A DNA stretch of 64,000 nt from Pseudomonadota bacterium (GCA_023451375.1 JAEXZS010000023.1:72045-136044); one strand, 5' to 3'; shown: positions 25,404 to 35,847, counted from the stretch's first letter. Notes: generated from the sequence alone by a model not told the origin. Translations and numbers: made by a program.

Positions 25404-26276
25404 TCACCGATGCTCGACGGCGACGCCGGCCGCCGACAGGACCTCCAGACGCGCCTTGGCCGCTGCGTCCGCCAGGGCGTAGGCGTCCAGGAAATCCTCC
25501 GTGGCCCGGACCAGGAGATCGAACTGTTCGCCCTCGGCCGTGCTCGGCAGTTGGTGCCCGGCGCCGGCGACTACGATCAGGGTCTTGTCGCCCGCGGGAC
25601 TGCCGTCGAACGGCAGGCGGTGATCGCGCCAGTCGTCGGCATAGCCCGGCACCACGTCCTGATCGCCGGTGATCATCAGCAGCGGCGTCGCCAGGGTCCG
25701 ATAGGTCTCGGGCGTCACGACCATGGGAATGGCTCCGGGGGAGGAGAAGGCGATGACGCCCTTCACCGCCGGATCGCCGTGGTGGCCGACGAGGGTCTTC
25801 GCCCCGCCCGCGATCAACGACATCAGCGAGCCGAAGGAATGGCCGGCGACGATCAGCGGCTTTCCCTCATGGTCCCGTACGGCGATCCCGCGCGTGAGGG
25901 CCAGGTCCTCCAGCCGGGTCCCGAACGCGGTCCGCCCGTCGGCTTTGCGGTCGGGATGCTGCTGGGAATCAACGTGCAACGGGGCGATGACGGTGAAGCC
26001 GTGCGCGGCCCATTCCGACAGCAGCCGACCATAGCCGCTCGGCGCGCCGCCGAAGCCGTGGCTGAAGACGACGACGCCCCGCTCTTCTGGCGCGGTCCAG
26101 ATCGAAAGCGAAACCGCTCGGCCGTCGGGCGTGGAGACGGTCCGGCTCGTTGGCTGGACGCCGGGCGCGGTCGTATCGGCCTCGGAAGTCTGAAGGGCGC
26201 AGGCGGGCGCGATCGGCGCCGCCAGGACGAACAGGCTCGCCAGCGCGGCGCGGATCAGCATGAACGGCTCCGACAT
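25404..26276 (-). CDS. Secreted alpha/beta hydrolase
   Basis: 290 aa with an N-terminal signal peptide (about 1-28, LIRAALASLFVLAAPIAPACA). The alpha/beta-hydrolase core shows VVFSHGFGG (oxyanion region), the nucleophile elbow GHSFGS, an Asp in MITGDQD and His in GAGHQLP. Resembles dienelactone-hydrolase or PAF-acetylhydrolase-like enzymes; substrate unknown. The ATG at 26274-26276 is chosen because it directly precedes the signal peptide. Confidence 0.87.
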   Translation of the reverse strand: MSEPFMLIRAALASLFVLAAPIAPACALQTSEADTTAPGVQPTSRTVSTPDGRAVSLSIWTAPEERGVVVFSHGFGGAPSGYGRLLSEWAAHGFTVIAPLHVDSQQHPDRKADGRTAFGTRLEDLALTRGIAVRDHEGKPLIVAGHSFGSLMSLIAGGAKTLVGHHGDPAVKGVIAFSSPGAIPMVVTPETYRTLATPLLMITGDQDVVPGYADDWRDHRLPFDGSPAGDKTLIVVAGAGHQLPSTAEGEQFDLLVRATEDFLDAYALADAAAKARLEVLSAAGVAVEHR

Positions 26277-26289
26277 GGCCTCGGGGTCA

Positions 26290-27147
26290 TCAGACCGCGA
26301 CCGCCGCCTTGATGTGCGGCCACGGCGCATAGTTGTTCAAGACGAAGTCCGACAGCTGGTAGGCGAACAGGTCATCGCGCGGCGCGATCGTCATGGTCGG
26401 CAGGGGCAGGGGCTCGCGCGTCAGCTGCAGCTCCGCCTGCTCGAGGTGGTTCAGATAAAGATGCGCATCGCCGAAGGTATGGATGAACTCGCCCGGCTCC
26501 AGCCCCACGACCTGCGCCATCATCATCGTCAGCAGGGCGTAGGAGGCGATGTTGAAGGGCACGCCCAGAAAGACGTCGGCGCTGCGCTGGTACAGCTGGC
26601 AGCTCAACATGCCGTCGGCGACGAAGAACTGGAACAGGCAGTGGCAGGGCGGCAGGGCCATGTCGTCCACGTCCGCCGGGTTCCAGGCCGAGACGATGTG
26701 GCGCCGCCCGCTGGGATTGGTCTTCAGGCCGTGCACCAGCTTTTGGATTTGGTCGATCACCCGGCCGTCCGGCGCGGCCCAGGACCGCCACTGCTTGCCG
26801 TAGACCGGCCCCAGCTCGCCCTCCGCGTCGGCCCATTCGTCCCAGATGCTGACGCCGTTCTGCTTCAGCCAGCCGATGTTGGTCTCGCCGCGCAGGAACC
26901 ACAGCAGTTCGACGATGATCGAGCGCAGGTGCAGCTTCTTGGTCGTCAGGACCGGAAAGCCCTTCGACAGGTTGAACCGCATCTGCCGCCCGAACACGCC
27001 CAGCGTCCCCGTGCCCGTCCGGTCGTCCCGCCGCGCGCCGTTGTCCAGGATGTCGCGCAGCAGGTTCAGGTACTGCCATTCCGGATGATCCGCCGGGGCG
27101 GCGCCCGTGCGGGCCTGGAGTTCAGCGATGGCGACCTGAGCGTTCAT
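26290..27147 (-). CDS. thyA: Thymidylate synthase
   Basis: 285 aa. Methylates dUMP with methylenetetrahydrofolate. DDRTGTGTLGVFG near the N-terminus, the nucleophile Cys in LPPCHCLFQFF, RSADVFLGVPFNIASYA, and LYLNHLEQ are all standard ThyA motifs. Its product dihydrofolate is recycled by folA nearby. Confidence 0.97.
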   Translation of the reverse strand: MNAQVAIAELQARTGAAPADHPEWQYLNLLRDILDNGARRDDRTGTGTLGVFGRQMRFNLSKGFPVLTTKKLHLRSIIVELLWFLRGETNIGWLKQNGVSIWDEWADAEGELGPVYGKQWRSWAAPDGRVIDQIQKLVHGLKTNPSGRRHIVSAWNPADVDDMALPPCHCLFQFFVADGMLSCQLYQRSADVFLGVPFNIASYALLTMMMAQVVGLEPGEFIHTFGDAHLYLNHLEQAELQLTREPLPLPTMTIAPRDDLFAYQLSDFVLNNYAPWPHIKAAVAV

Positions 27148-27223
27148 GCGGGCAGATTGCCTCCCGAATCACTTGAACGCCAATCCGGCGCGGACGTGGC
27201 GCGCCCGATCATTGTGGATCGAA

Positions 27224-27766
27224 TCAGCCGCCGAAGCCGCCGCCGTCCAGGAACGCCTGCTCGTCTGCCGTCGTCTCCCGCCCCAACGCCGTGTTCCGGT
27301 GCGGGAACCGGCCGAACCGGGCGATGATGTCCCGATGGATGCGGCCCCACTTCTCCAGCTCGGCGTCGCCGGCGGCCAGCTCCATATACCGGTCCTGATC
27401 CTCCATCCGTTCGGAATGCTCGAAGGGAAGCAGGATGAAGTTGCGCAGCTCCGGGTCGAACGCCAGGTGGTGACCCCGCGCCACGGCCTGCTTGGCGAAC
27501 ATCAGCGCCAGCGGATCCGTCGCGAACTGGTGCGCCGTGCCGCGGAAGCCGTTGCGCGGAAACTGGTCCAGCAGGATCAGCAGCGCCAGCGCGCCTTCCG
27601 GCGTCTCGATCCACTCGTCCAACTCGCGGCGCGCGGCCGCCATGTGGGCGTCGTGGAACCGCCCGCCGAACTCGGCGTCGAAGGCGTCGTCCTTGACGAA
27701 CCACTTCTGGGGACCGGCTTCTTTCCAGAAGGCGACGACGGCGGAAGGCGTTATGTCTGGGGTCAT
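27224..27766 (-). CDS. DUF924 family protein
   Basis: 180 aa, matching the DUF924/YPO-type family: WKEAGPQKWF at the start, LDQFPRN in the middle, and FILLPFEHSE with DIIARFGRFPHRN toward the end. The family has a TPR-like helical fold; function unknown. Starts divergently with ilvC: the two ATG codons (minus 27764-27766, plus 27765-27767) overlap by two bases. Confidence 0.87.
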   Translation of the reverse strand: MTPDITPSAVVAFWKEAGPQKWFVKDDAFDAEFGGRFHDAHMAAARRELDEWIETPEGALALLILLDQFPRNGFRGTAHQFATDPLALMFAKQAVARGHHLAFDPELRNFILLPFEHSERMEDQDRYMELAAGDAELEKWGRIHRDIIARFGRFPHRNTALGRETTADEQAFLDGGGFGG

Positions 27767-28784
27767 GGACCAGACCCTACCCAACCCGCTCCCCGTCTTC
27801 CATGACCGCGATTGCGACCTGTCGATCGTCCGCGGCAAGCGCGTCGCCATGATCGGCTACGGCAGCCAGGGCCGCACCCATGCGCTGAACCTGCGCGATT
27901 CGGGCGTGGCGGACATCGTGGTGGGGCTGAAGGTCGATTCGAAGACCCGCGCCCTGGCCCGGGCAGACGGCTTCCCCGTCCTGACGGCGGGCGAGGCGGC
28001 GGCCCAGGCCGAAGTCGTGGCCGTCATGGTCTCCGACGAGGCCCATCGCGACCTGTGGCGCGACGAGCTGGAGGCGAACATCCGGCCCGGCGCCGCCCTG
28101 GTCTTCGCCCACGGCCTGTCGGTCCGCTTCGGCCTGGTCGAGCCGCGCGCCGACCTGGACGTGATCCTCGCCTCGCCCAAGGGCATAGGCCCGCGCATCC
28201 GCGACCTCTACGAGGCCGGGGAGGGGGTCTTCTGCCTGTTCAGTGTGCAGCAGGACGCCACCGGCGACGCGCATGCCCTGGGCCTGTCCTATGCGGCGGC
28301 GCTGGGCTGCGGCCGCAAGGGCATCCTCGAGACCACCATGAAGGACGAGTGCGAGAGCGACCTGTTCGGCGAGCAGGTCGTCCTCTGCGGCGGCGTCTCC
28401 GAACTGATCGATGCGGCCTTCATGAAGCTGGTCGACGCCGGCTACCCGCCCGAGGTCGCCTGGTTCGAATGCTTCTATGAGACCAAGCTGGTCACCGATC
28501 TGATGTATCAGCGCGGCATCGCCGGCGCCTTCGCCCGAATCTCCAACACGGCGGAATACGGCGCCTATCTGACCGGTCCCCGCATCATCAACGAGACCTC
28601 CCGCGCCGCCATGGACACGGTGCTGGCCGAAGTCCGCGGAGGCGACTTCGTGCGGCGGCTGATGGCGGACTACGACGCCGGTTCGCCCCAGTTGTTGGCT
28701 CGCCGCGCGGCCTTGGACCGGCGCTTTATCGAACGCGTCACCACGCATCTGAACAGCGTGGCCGAAGCCGCCAACGACGCCTGA
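27765..28784 (+). CDS. ilvC: Ketol-acid reductoisomerase, divergent class I form
   Basis: 339 aa, class I length. Rossmann motif MIGYGSQGRTHALNLRDSG, the Mg-binding stretch ETTMKDECESDLFGEQVVLCGG, and ISNTAEYGAYLTGPRII place it with KARI, the branched-chain amino-acid enzyme. Several usual positions differ, e.g. GRTH for the common GHAH, AHGLSVRFG for AHGFNIHFG, and SPKGIGPRIRDLY for APKGPGHxVR, so this may be a paralogue with altered substrate. An ATG at 27753 is an alternative start. Confidence 0.85.
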   Translation: MDQTLPNPLPVFHDRDCDLSIVRGKRVAMIGYGSQGRTHALNLRDSGVADIVVGLKVDSKTRALARADGFPVLTAGEAAAQAEVVAVMVSDEAHRDLWRDELEANIRPGAALVFAHGLSVRFGLVEPRADLDVILASPKGIGPRIRDLYEAGEGVFCLFSVQQDATGDAHALGLSYAAALGCGRKGILETTMKDECESDLFGEQVVLCGGVSELIDAAFMKLVDAGYPPEVAWFECFYETKLVTDLMYQRGIAGAFARISNTAEYGAYLTGPRIINETSRAAMDTVLAEVRGGDFVRRLMADYDAGSPQLLARRAALDRRFIERVTTHLNSVAEAANDA

Positions 28785-28801
28785 ATGTGAGGAGGTGAAG
28801 A

Positions 28802-28878
28802 TGGTCGGAGTGGCAGGATTCGAACCTGCGACCCCTGCGTCCCGAACGCAGTGCTCTACCAGACTGAGCCACACTCCG
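28802..28878 (-). tRNA. tRNA-Pro (CGG)
   Basis: 77 nt including an encoded CCA. The anticodon stem CTGCG/CGCAG encloses loop TTCGGGA, so the anticodon is CGG. Acceptor CGGAGTG pairs with CACTCCG. Confidence 0.95.
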
Positions 28879-29079
28879 ACCGAGGAACGCCGCCCGCAGG
28901 CCGCGCCCCGAAGTGAGGACGCGGCTTATAGCGACGGCCTCCCAGGGCCGCAAGCGTCCATTTCATCCCGCCGCGGAGGGGGATGAAAATAGTCCCGGGA
29001 GAGGGTGTTGCATCGGAAAACAGCTTGGCGTATCTGACCGCCTCCGCCGCGCCGAGGCGCTTCGGAACACCGGTCCTGC

Positions 29080-29153
29080 TGGGGAATGGTGTAATGGTAA
29101 CACTACGGTTTTTGGTACCGTCATTCTAGGTTCGAGTCCTAGTTCCCCAGCCA
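29080..29153 (+). tRNA. tRNA-Gln (TTG)
   Basis: 74 nt with encoded CCA. Acceptor TGGGGAA/TTCCCCA; anticodon stem ACGGT/ACCGT with loop TTTTGGT, anticodon TTG; T-arm GGTTCGAGTCC. Confidence 0.95.
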
Positions 29154-29357
29154 CCGCCGCCCTTTCGGCGCCCACCCGGTCGATCTCCCCGATACACAGA
29201 GTTGAAGCCGCGGGATTTCGTTTCCGGCGGAATGCAACGACCTGATCGGCTGCACCGACAGCCCCGCTGGAGAATCGGGTCGACGAGAGCGAGGCGCGCG
29301 TCTGGTTCTTGTTCGAGGCGGGTCGTCGCGGCGCCGCCTGAAGCGAGGGACAGGGGA

Positions 29358-29440
29358 TGGTGCGGCTAGAGGGACTCGAACCCCCACGGTCTCCCGGCAG
29401 GACCTAAACCTGCTGCGTCTACCAATTTCGCCATAGCCGC
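29358..29440 (-). tRNA. tRNA-Leu (TAG)
   Basis: 83 nt with encoded CCA and a short variable arm. Acceptor GCGGCTA/TAGCCGC; anticodon stem GCAGG/CCTGC with loop TTTAGGT, anticodon TAG. Confidence 0.95.
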
Positions 29441-29510
29441 GAAGCCGCCTGCTCTACAGACGCCGCCCCCGGCGGGCAAGCGCCGCGCGCCTTTCCGTCT
29501 CCTCCCAGCG

Positions 29511-29712
29511 CTTGAGATGGGGAGGCGGACCGCCGCCGCAGGCGGTGGTGGAGGGGCTCTTGACGCTCACACACACCTCTCCCTCCCCTTCATGTGGAGG
29601 GACGGCGAAGCGAAGCGCAGCCCGGGTGGGGAAGTATGAAACCTCGCTCACGCCCCTACGAACCCCACCCCGGCCGCTGACGCGACCGCCCCTCCCCATG
29701 AAGGGGAGGGAG
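29511..29712. repeat. Intergenic inverted-repeat element
   Basis: Gene-free stretch bounded internally by a perfect 16-bp inverted repeat: CTCCCTCCCCTTCATG (29579-29594) and CATGAAGGGGAGGGAG (29697-29712), 102 bp apart. The first copy is also part of a short hairpin CCCTCC/GGAGGG (29581-29601), and a GC-rich ACCGCC/GGCGGT hairpin lies to its left. The style resembles dispersed intergenic repeats of Caulobacterales, but only one copy is in the window. The following 29713-30230 (about 520 bp) shows no gene or RNA I can name. Confidence 0.55.
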
Positions 29713-30230
29713 AATGCGAGGTTGAATCGGCCACCTATCATAGTGACGCTGGTCCGATCCCAACGATTCCAGCCACTTCCCCGATTCTCACCCCAATCGA
29801 CCCGCCTGGGTTGGAAACCGCCGTATGATCCTCCCCGTCCCGTCGCACCGGAGGGCTCGTGAGGCCTGCGACCTTGCGGCGGCGGTGGCGGATGGAGCGG
29901 GGGCGATGGTGAAACCCATCGCGCCAAACGGCGCACAATCGGCATACCGATACCAGAGCGCCTGGAGGGTCGAGGGGGATACTCGACCGCACCGGGGATG
30001 AGGTTCGCAGCTTCACCCGCCCGCCGCAGGCTTATGGGGTTAGGCGATAAGACCGCCACCACTCGGCGCCCCGAGCTTGCAGAACAATCATTCGCGCGGA
30101 GCGTCGGACTTCGTCGAAACGGTAACCACAACTCAGAACTCCGGGCGAAGGCCCGGCGCTCCGCCCAGCCCTCCACTCATCTCCGCCTGGAAAGGCGGGA
30201 GCGAACACGCATGTCTGGAAAGGAGCCCCG

Positions 30231-30428
30231 ATGGCCAGCCCCAAACCCCGCCGTCCCAGGGCCGGACGCGGCCTGCCGCCGGCCCGTCGGTCGCCCGAGG
30301 AGGAGGCCGAGGACGCGCGGCTGCGCGTAGAACTGTGGCGCGCTTGCGAACGGCTGGACGCCATCATTGCGCGCAGGCGCGAGCGGGAAGAGCAGGGGCT
30401 GGACGTCTTCTTCGCCAGGCCACGCTGA
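30231..30428 (+). CDS. Small basic hypothetical protein
   Basis: 65 residues, Arg/Pro-rich N-terminus (MASPKPRRPRAGRGLPP) and a charged helical middle (SPEEEAEDARLRVELWRACERL...). A strong ribosome-binding site AAGGAG stands 6 bp before the ATG. Family not recognised. Located 181 bp upstream of lon on the same strand. Confidence 0.6.
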   Translation: MASPKPRRPRAGRGLPPARRSPEEEAEDARLRVELWRACERLDAIIARRREREEQGLDVFFARPR

Positions 30429-30468
30429 CGCCGCCCAATACGCAGATGTGGGCGGTTCCCCGGCGACG

Positions 30469-30500
30469 CTTGAACCCGGCCTCGTCCGAACCACATACTC
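30469..30500 (+). promoter_or_regulatory. Possible heat-shock (sigma-32) promoter of lon
   Basis: CTTGAA (30469-30474), 16-bp spacer, then CCACATACT (30491-30499). This resembles the CTTGAA ... C-TAT-T pattern of alphaproteobacterial sigma-32 promoters and lies 110-140 bp before lon, a typical heat-shock gene. The -10 match is only partial. Confidence 0.35.
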
Positions 30501-30609
30501 CCTCGAACGCCGTCGGAATCGACGGGCCGGGACGAACCGCCGAAGCATATCGTGGAAGCAGGCGTCGCGGCGGGCCGGAGATCATCAAAGGCCCAGGAGT
30601 TATTGCATC

Positions 30610-33009
<2,400 letters not shown>

Positions 33010-33029
33010 CCGACCGCGGGTTGATCGAG

Positions 33030-33067
33030 GCGCCGCCGGAAACCGATCCGGCGGCGCTTTCGCTTTT
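33030..33067 (+). terminator. Rho-independent terminator after lon
   Basis: Perfect 11-bp stem GCGCCGCCGGA / TCCGGCGGCGC (33030-33040, 33047-33057) with a 6-nt loop, followed by TTTCGCTTTT. Sits 20 bp past the lon stop. Confidence 0.88.
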
Positions 33068-33127
33068 GACCTTGGCCGTGATCCGCCCTTTAGTGATTCG
33101 GCTTCGGAACCACGGCGGGGAACGGGA

Positions 33128-33403
33128 ATGACCAAGGCGGAACTGATCGGCCGCATGGCCGCGACGGCCGACATCAGTCGCGACCAGGCCAAGGCGGCGC
33201 TGGAGGCCTTCACCGACAGCGTGACCGAGGCGCTGTCGCAGGGCAGGGACGTCCGGCTGATCGGCTTCGGCAGCTTCGTCCCCGTCGACCGCAAGGCCGG
33301 CGTCGCGCGCAACCCCCAGACCGGCAAGGCGGTTGCGCGCCCCGCCTCGCGCACGGCTCGCTTCCGTCCCGGCGAAGGCCTGAAAAGCGCCTTGAACGGC
33401 TGA
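33128..33403 (+). CDS. HU-family DNA-binding protein
   Basis: 91 aa nucleoid protein. MTKAELIGRMAATADISR, GFGSF and ARNPQTGKAV (the DNA-intercalating beta-arm with Pro in RNPQTG) are typical of HU-beta. Last host protein gene before the tRNA-Val/prophage junction. Confidence 0.96.
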   Translation: MTKAELIGRMAATADISRDQAKAALEAFTDSVTEALSQGRDVRLIGFGSFVPVDRKAGVARNPQTGKAVARPASRTARFRPGEGLKSALNG

Positions 33404-33435
33404 CGTCTCGGGGGCATAAGCCCGGCTTCGCATGT

Positions 33436-33512
33436 GGGCGGCTAGCTCAGCTGGTCAGAGCATCTCGTTTACACCGAGAGGGTCGGCGGTTCGAACCCGT
33501 CGCCGCCTACCA
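33436..33512 (+). tRNA. tRNA-Val (TAC), prophage attachment site
   Basis: 77 nt with encoded CCA. Anticodon stem TCTCG/CGAGA with loop TTTACAC, anticodon TAC. Acceptor GGGCGGC/GCCGCCT with a G-U first pair. The integrase gene ends 74 bp beyond its 3' end and points at it. Confidence 0.95.
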
Positions 33513-33530
33513 AGCGTTTCCGGGATTTCA
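33475..33530 (+). other. Inferred attL at the tRNA-Val 3' end
   Basis: Tyrosine integrases of P2-like phages commonly recombine at tRNA 3' ends, and the int gene faces this tRNA. The core should be a direct repeat of part of GAGGGTCGGCGGTTCGAACC...CTACCA, with the second copy (attR) to the right of the window; it could not be checked. Confidence 0.55.
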
Positions 33531-33586
33531 GCGGCGTGAATTCGCTGCTGGTCCCCGGAATGGTCCCCAGATTGGGGCAGAATCAT

Positions 33587-34789
33587 CTAGCCGAAAAGCC
33601 TGCTCACTCCGTCCTGGTAGTCCGGCTGGTGGTGGCCGTAGTTCTTCAGCAGCATGGTCACGGACATGCCGAGGAAGCCGGCGGCCTCCCAGGGATCCGC
33701 ACCGGCTTCCATGAGCCAGGTCGCGCAGGTGTGGCGAAACCAGTGCGCCGAAATCTCCGGGTCAAGACCCGCGTCGGCGACACAGCTCCGCATCGCCGTC
33801 TTGACCTTCTGAACCGGCTCGCCGTTGAAATGGATCACGCTGGTGAGCCCGCGCTTCGCATCGAGGCGCTGCCAGCGCTCCATGTGCGCGAGCAGGCGCC
33901 GGGGGAACTTCACGACCGGCCGCAGCTTCGTCCGCTGCTCGCGCTGGTCGCGGCCGCGCCGGTAGAGGATGCCTGTCTCCAGGTCGGCCCACGGGTTCTG
34001 TGGGCTCTGCTCCCACAGCGCGGCCGTCGTGACCCCTGACCGCGACCCGGTGTAAAGCGAGATCAGGATGAACCGCCGAAGGTGCATGCGGTTGGTGCGC
34101 GCGTTCGTCGACGGGCGCCGCCACCTTCCGTCCTTCAGCTGCCAGCCCATAGCCGCCCAGAGGATCAGGGCAGCCTGCGTGCGGGTCAGTGCGTCGCGAG
34201 GCGTCTCAGCCTTCGCCGGCAGCCAGACCTTGGGCACGTTCCGGAGGTGGTGCTCCTCGTTCCACTTGCCGATCGCCGTCGACAGGCACTCGAGCTCGCG
34301 CCGCGCCGTCTGATCGGAGACTCGGGGCGCGTTCGCCGGATCCTTCTTGTAGGCCTTCACCGGGTCGCTGGTGCGCTTCTCGACATAAGCCTTGCAGGTC
34401 GATCGGCGGACATCGGAGATCCGCTTCTCCGACCACCAGGGCAGCAGCGTCTCGATGAAATTGGCCTCCTTTGCGGGATCGGCCAGGTCGTTCGCCGCGC
34501 CGGCGGCGTACTCGGCCAGGACCTCGGCTACGAAGACCTGAGCGGGATCACTTCGGCGGCCGCGCTCGACGTCGTCTGGCGCGGCGGCGGGCTGGGCCAC
34601 CTTGGCGAGGATGTACTCGGCGAGCTGCTCTTCCGCCCCGCCAGGGCCCGACAAGCGATCCGGGCCGCAGCCTGTGCCGATTTCAACCGCTCCGTCTCGG
34701 ATGAAGTAACGGTCGGGGAGGGTGACGCCGTTGCCTTTCCTGCGGCCTTTCCGGAGGTAGAGGCGCGGGCCTTTGGCGTGACGGGACAT
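33587..34789 (-). CDS. int: Prophage tyrosine integrase
   Basis: 400 aa site-specific recombinase. A core-binding domain (about 80-195) precedes the catalytic domain with Arg250 (LYTGSRSG), His349 and Arg352 (HWFRHTCATW) and the likely nucleophile Tyr384 (NYGHH). The N-terminus GPRLYLRK is typical of this phage-integrase group, so I keep the ATG at 34789 although it lies 262 bp inside the upstream excisionase-like frame. Ends 74 bp from tRNA-Val and is the last gene of the leftward early operon. Confidence 0.95.
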   Translation of the reverse strand: MSRHAKGPRLYLRKGRRKGNGVTLPDRYFIRDGAVEIGTGCGPDRLSGPGGAEEQLAEYILAKVAQPAAAPDDVERGRRSDPAQVFVAEVLAEYAAGAANDLADPAKEANFIETLLPWWSEKRISDVRRSTCKAYVEKRTSDPVKAYKKDPANAPRVSDQTARRELECLSTAIGKWNEEHHLRNVPKVWLPAKAETPRDALTRTQAALILWAAMGWQLKDGRWRRPSTNARTNRMHLRRFILISLYTGSRSGVTTAALWEQSPQNPWADLETGILYRRGRDQREQRTKLRPVVKFPRRLLAHMERWQRLDAKRGLTSVIHFNGEPVQKVKTAMRSCVADAGLDPEISAHWFRHTCATWLMEAGADPWEAAGFLGMSVTMLLKNYGHHQPDYQDGVSRLFG

Positions 34790-35013
34790 GCAAACAGGGC
34801 TTTCAGATTCGCGGGCGTGACCCAGTAGGCGCCGCCGACGTAGGAGGCCGTCAAGCGGCCTCGGCCGATCTCGAGGCGGAGGGTGGCGACCCTGACCGGA
34901 TAACGCCGGCCGTAGACCGCGACGATCTCCTTCAACGTCATCGGATCATCGTCGGTCCAGTGCTCTGGAAGCGGGCGTTCGATCGAGCGGTCGGGCAGAT
35001 TGCGGTCAGTCAC
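34528..35013 (-). CDS. Excisionase-like helix-turn-helix protein
   Basis: 161 aa. Residues 25-75 (MTLKEIVAVYGRRYPVRVAT ... YWVTPANLKALF) look like a MerR/excisionase-type winged helix. After about residue 80 the sequence becomes low-complexity Ser/Thr/Pro/Ala, which corresponds to the part overlapping int in another frame. The position just before int fits a directionality factor (Cox/Xis) role; this is inference. Overlaps the upstream gene by 4 bp. Confidence 0.7.
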   Translation of the reverse strand: MTDRNLPDRSIERPLPEHWTDDDPMTLKEIVAVYGRRYPVRVATLRLEIGRGRLTASYVGGAYWVTPANLKALFACPVTPKARASTSGKAAGKATASPSPTVTSSETERLKSAQAAARIACRALAGRKSSSPSTSSPRWPSPPPRQTTSSAAAEVIPLRSS

Positions 35014-35396
35014 AGCGAGATCTCCTCGCCGAGTGCGCGCATTATCCTGAGGCGGCCGAGCGGCGTGAGCCGCCAGCCCTCACCTCGCATGGTCTGGATG
35101 GCGTCGGAGCCCAGGGCGGCGCGGACGCCGTGCATGTACACGTCGGGGGTGTGGGGGTGTAGCACGACGACCCGATCGACGCGCGGCATGTGCTCGAGCA
35201 CGAAGTCCCTGGCCAGCAGGCCACGTGCGCGGTGCAGGGCCTGCATCATCCAGGCGATGCGCGGCTGGACACCGAAGGCGGCCTGCAGGTCCTCTCGCTC
35301 CTGGGCGAGGCGCGTCGCGGCCAGCTCAACTTCCTGGGCGGCGACGATCTCGACCAGGTCCTCATGCGAAAGGCGCTGCAGCTGCTCCCGGCTCAT
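35010..35396 (-). CDS. Hypothetical phage protein
   Basis: 128 aa. Begins MSREQLQRLSHEDLVEIVAAQE, then a helical, coiled-coil-like region, and ends with GWRLTPLGRLRIMRALGEEISL, which looks like the recognition part of a winged helix. Family not recognised. Overlaps both neighbours by 4 bp in the leftward early operon. Confidence 0.65.
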   Translation of the reverse strand: MSREQLQRLSHEDLVEIVAAQEVELAATRLAQEREDLQAAFGVQPRIAWMMQALHRARGLLARDFVLEHMPRVDRVVVLHPHTPDVYMHGVRAALGSDAIQTMRGEGWRLTPLGRLRIMRALGEEISL

Positions 35397-35629
35397 GACT
35401 GCGCCGCCGTGAAGTGAATCAGCGTCGTCTGGAAGCCGCCGCCCCGTTTGGCCATGCAGCGGTTCGCCGCCTCGAGGAGGACGGCGCGGCTGAGCCAATG
35501 GTCATCGTTGCGAATCTTGTAGAAGCGGTAGCGCGTGCAGCCGAGCGCCTCGGTCATGGCCTTGGCCGTCGCGCCGCGCGAACGAGCCCAGCGCAGGCAT
35601 TCATCGAAGGTCACGGCCAGGGCGGTCAT
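35393..35629 (-). CDS. Small putative DNA-binding phage protein
   Basis: 78 aa. ARSRGATAKAMTEALGCTRYRFYKIRN (about 15-41) looks like a helix-turn-helix of the Cro/KorB type; the rest is short and basic. Name not assigned. ATGA overlaps on both sides place it firmly in the operon. Confidence 0.6.
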   Translation of the reverse strand: MTALAVTFDECLRWARSRGATAKAMTEALGCTRYRFYKIRNDDHWLSRAVLLEAANRCMAKRGGGFQTTLIHFTAAQS

Positions 35630-35847
35630 TGGGGCTGATCCTTCAGGTGCAGCACCTTCACCGCCGCCTGCTGCTCGACCTTCTGCCCAATCTCCGCGAG
35701 GCGGATCAGTTCGGTCACGAGCGCGACCGGATCGTTGTCGAGGTGCGCCGTTCCCGCGAGGCCGACGCTGGTCTGCAGCTGCAGCCGCTTCCGCGCGTGA
35801 AGATCCTTGAGGGTGCCGAAATCCAACAGCGGGCGAGGGGGGCTCAT
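35626..35847 (-). CDS. Small hypothetical phage protein
   Basis: 73 aa, starting MSPPRPLLDFGTLKDLHARKR and ending KVLHLKDQPQ. Acidic/helical middle; no recognised family. The ATG at 35845-35847 overlaps the stop of the upstream gene. Confidence 0.6.
   Translation of the reverse strand: MSPPRPLLDFGTLKDLHARKRLQLQTSVGLAGTAHLDNDPVALVTELIRLAEIGQKVEQQAAVKVLHLKDQPQ

Noticed and set aside
29454..30176. A 240-codon minus-strand frame across the intergenic repeat.
   Set aside because: It runs through the inverted repeats and purine/pyrimidine-rich blocks, has no ribosome-binding site and no domain; its openness comes from the repeat composition.
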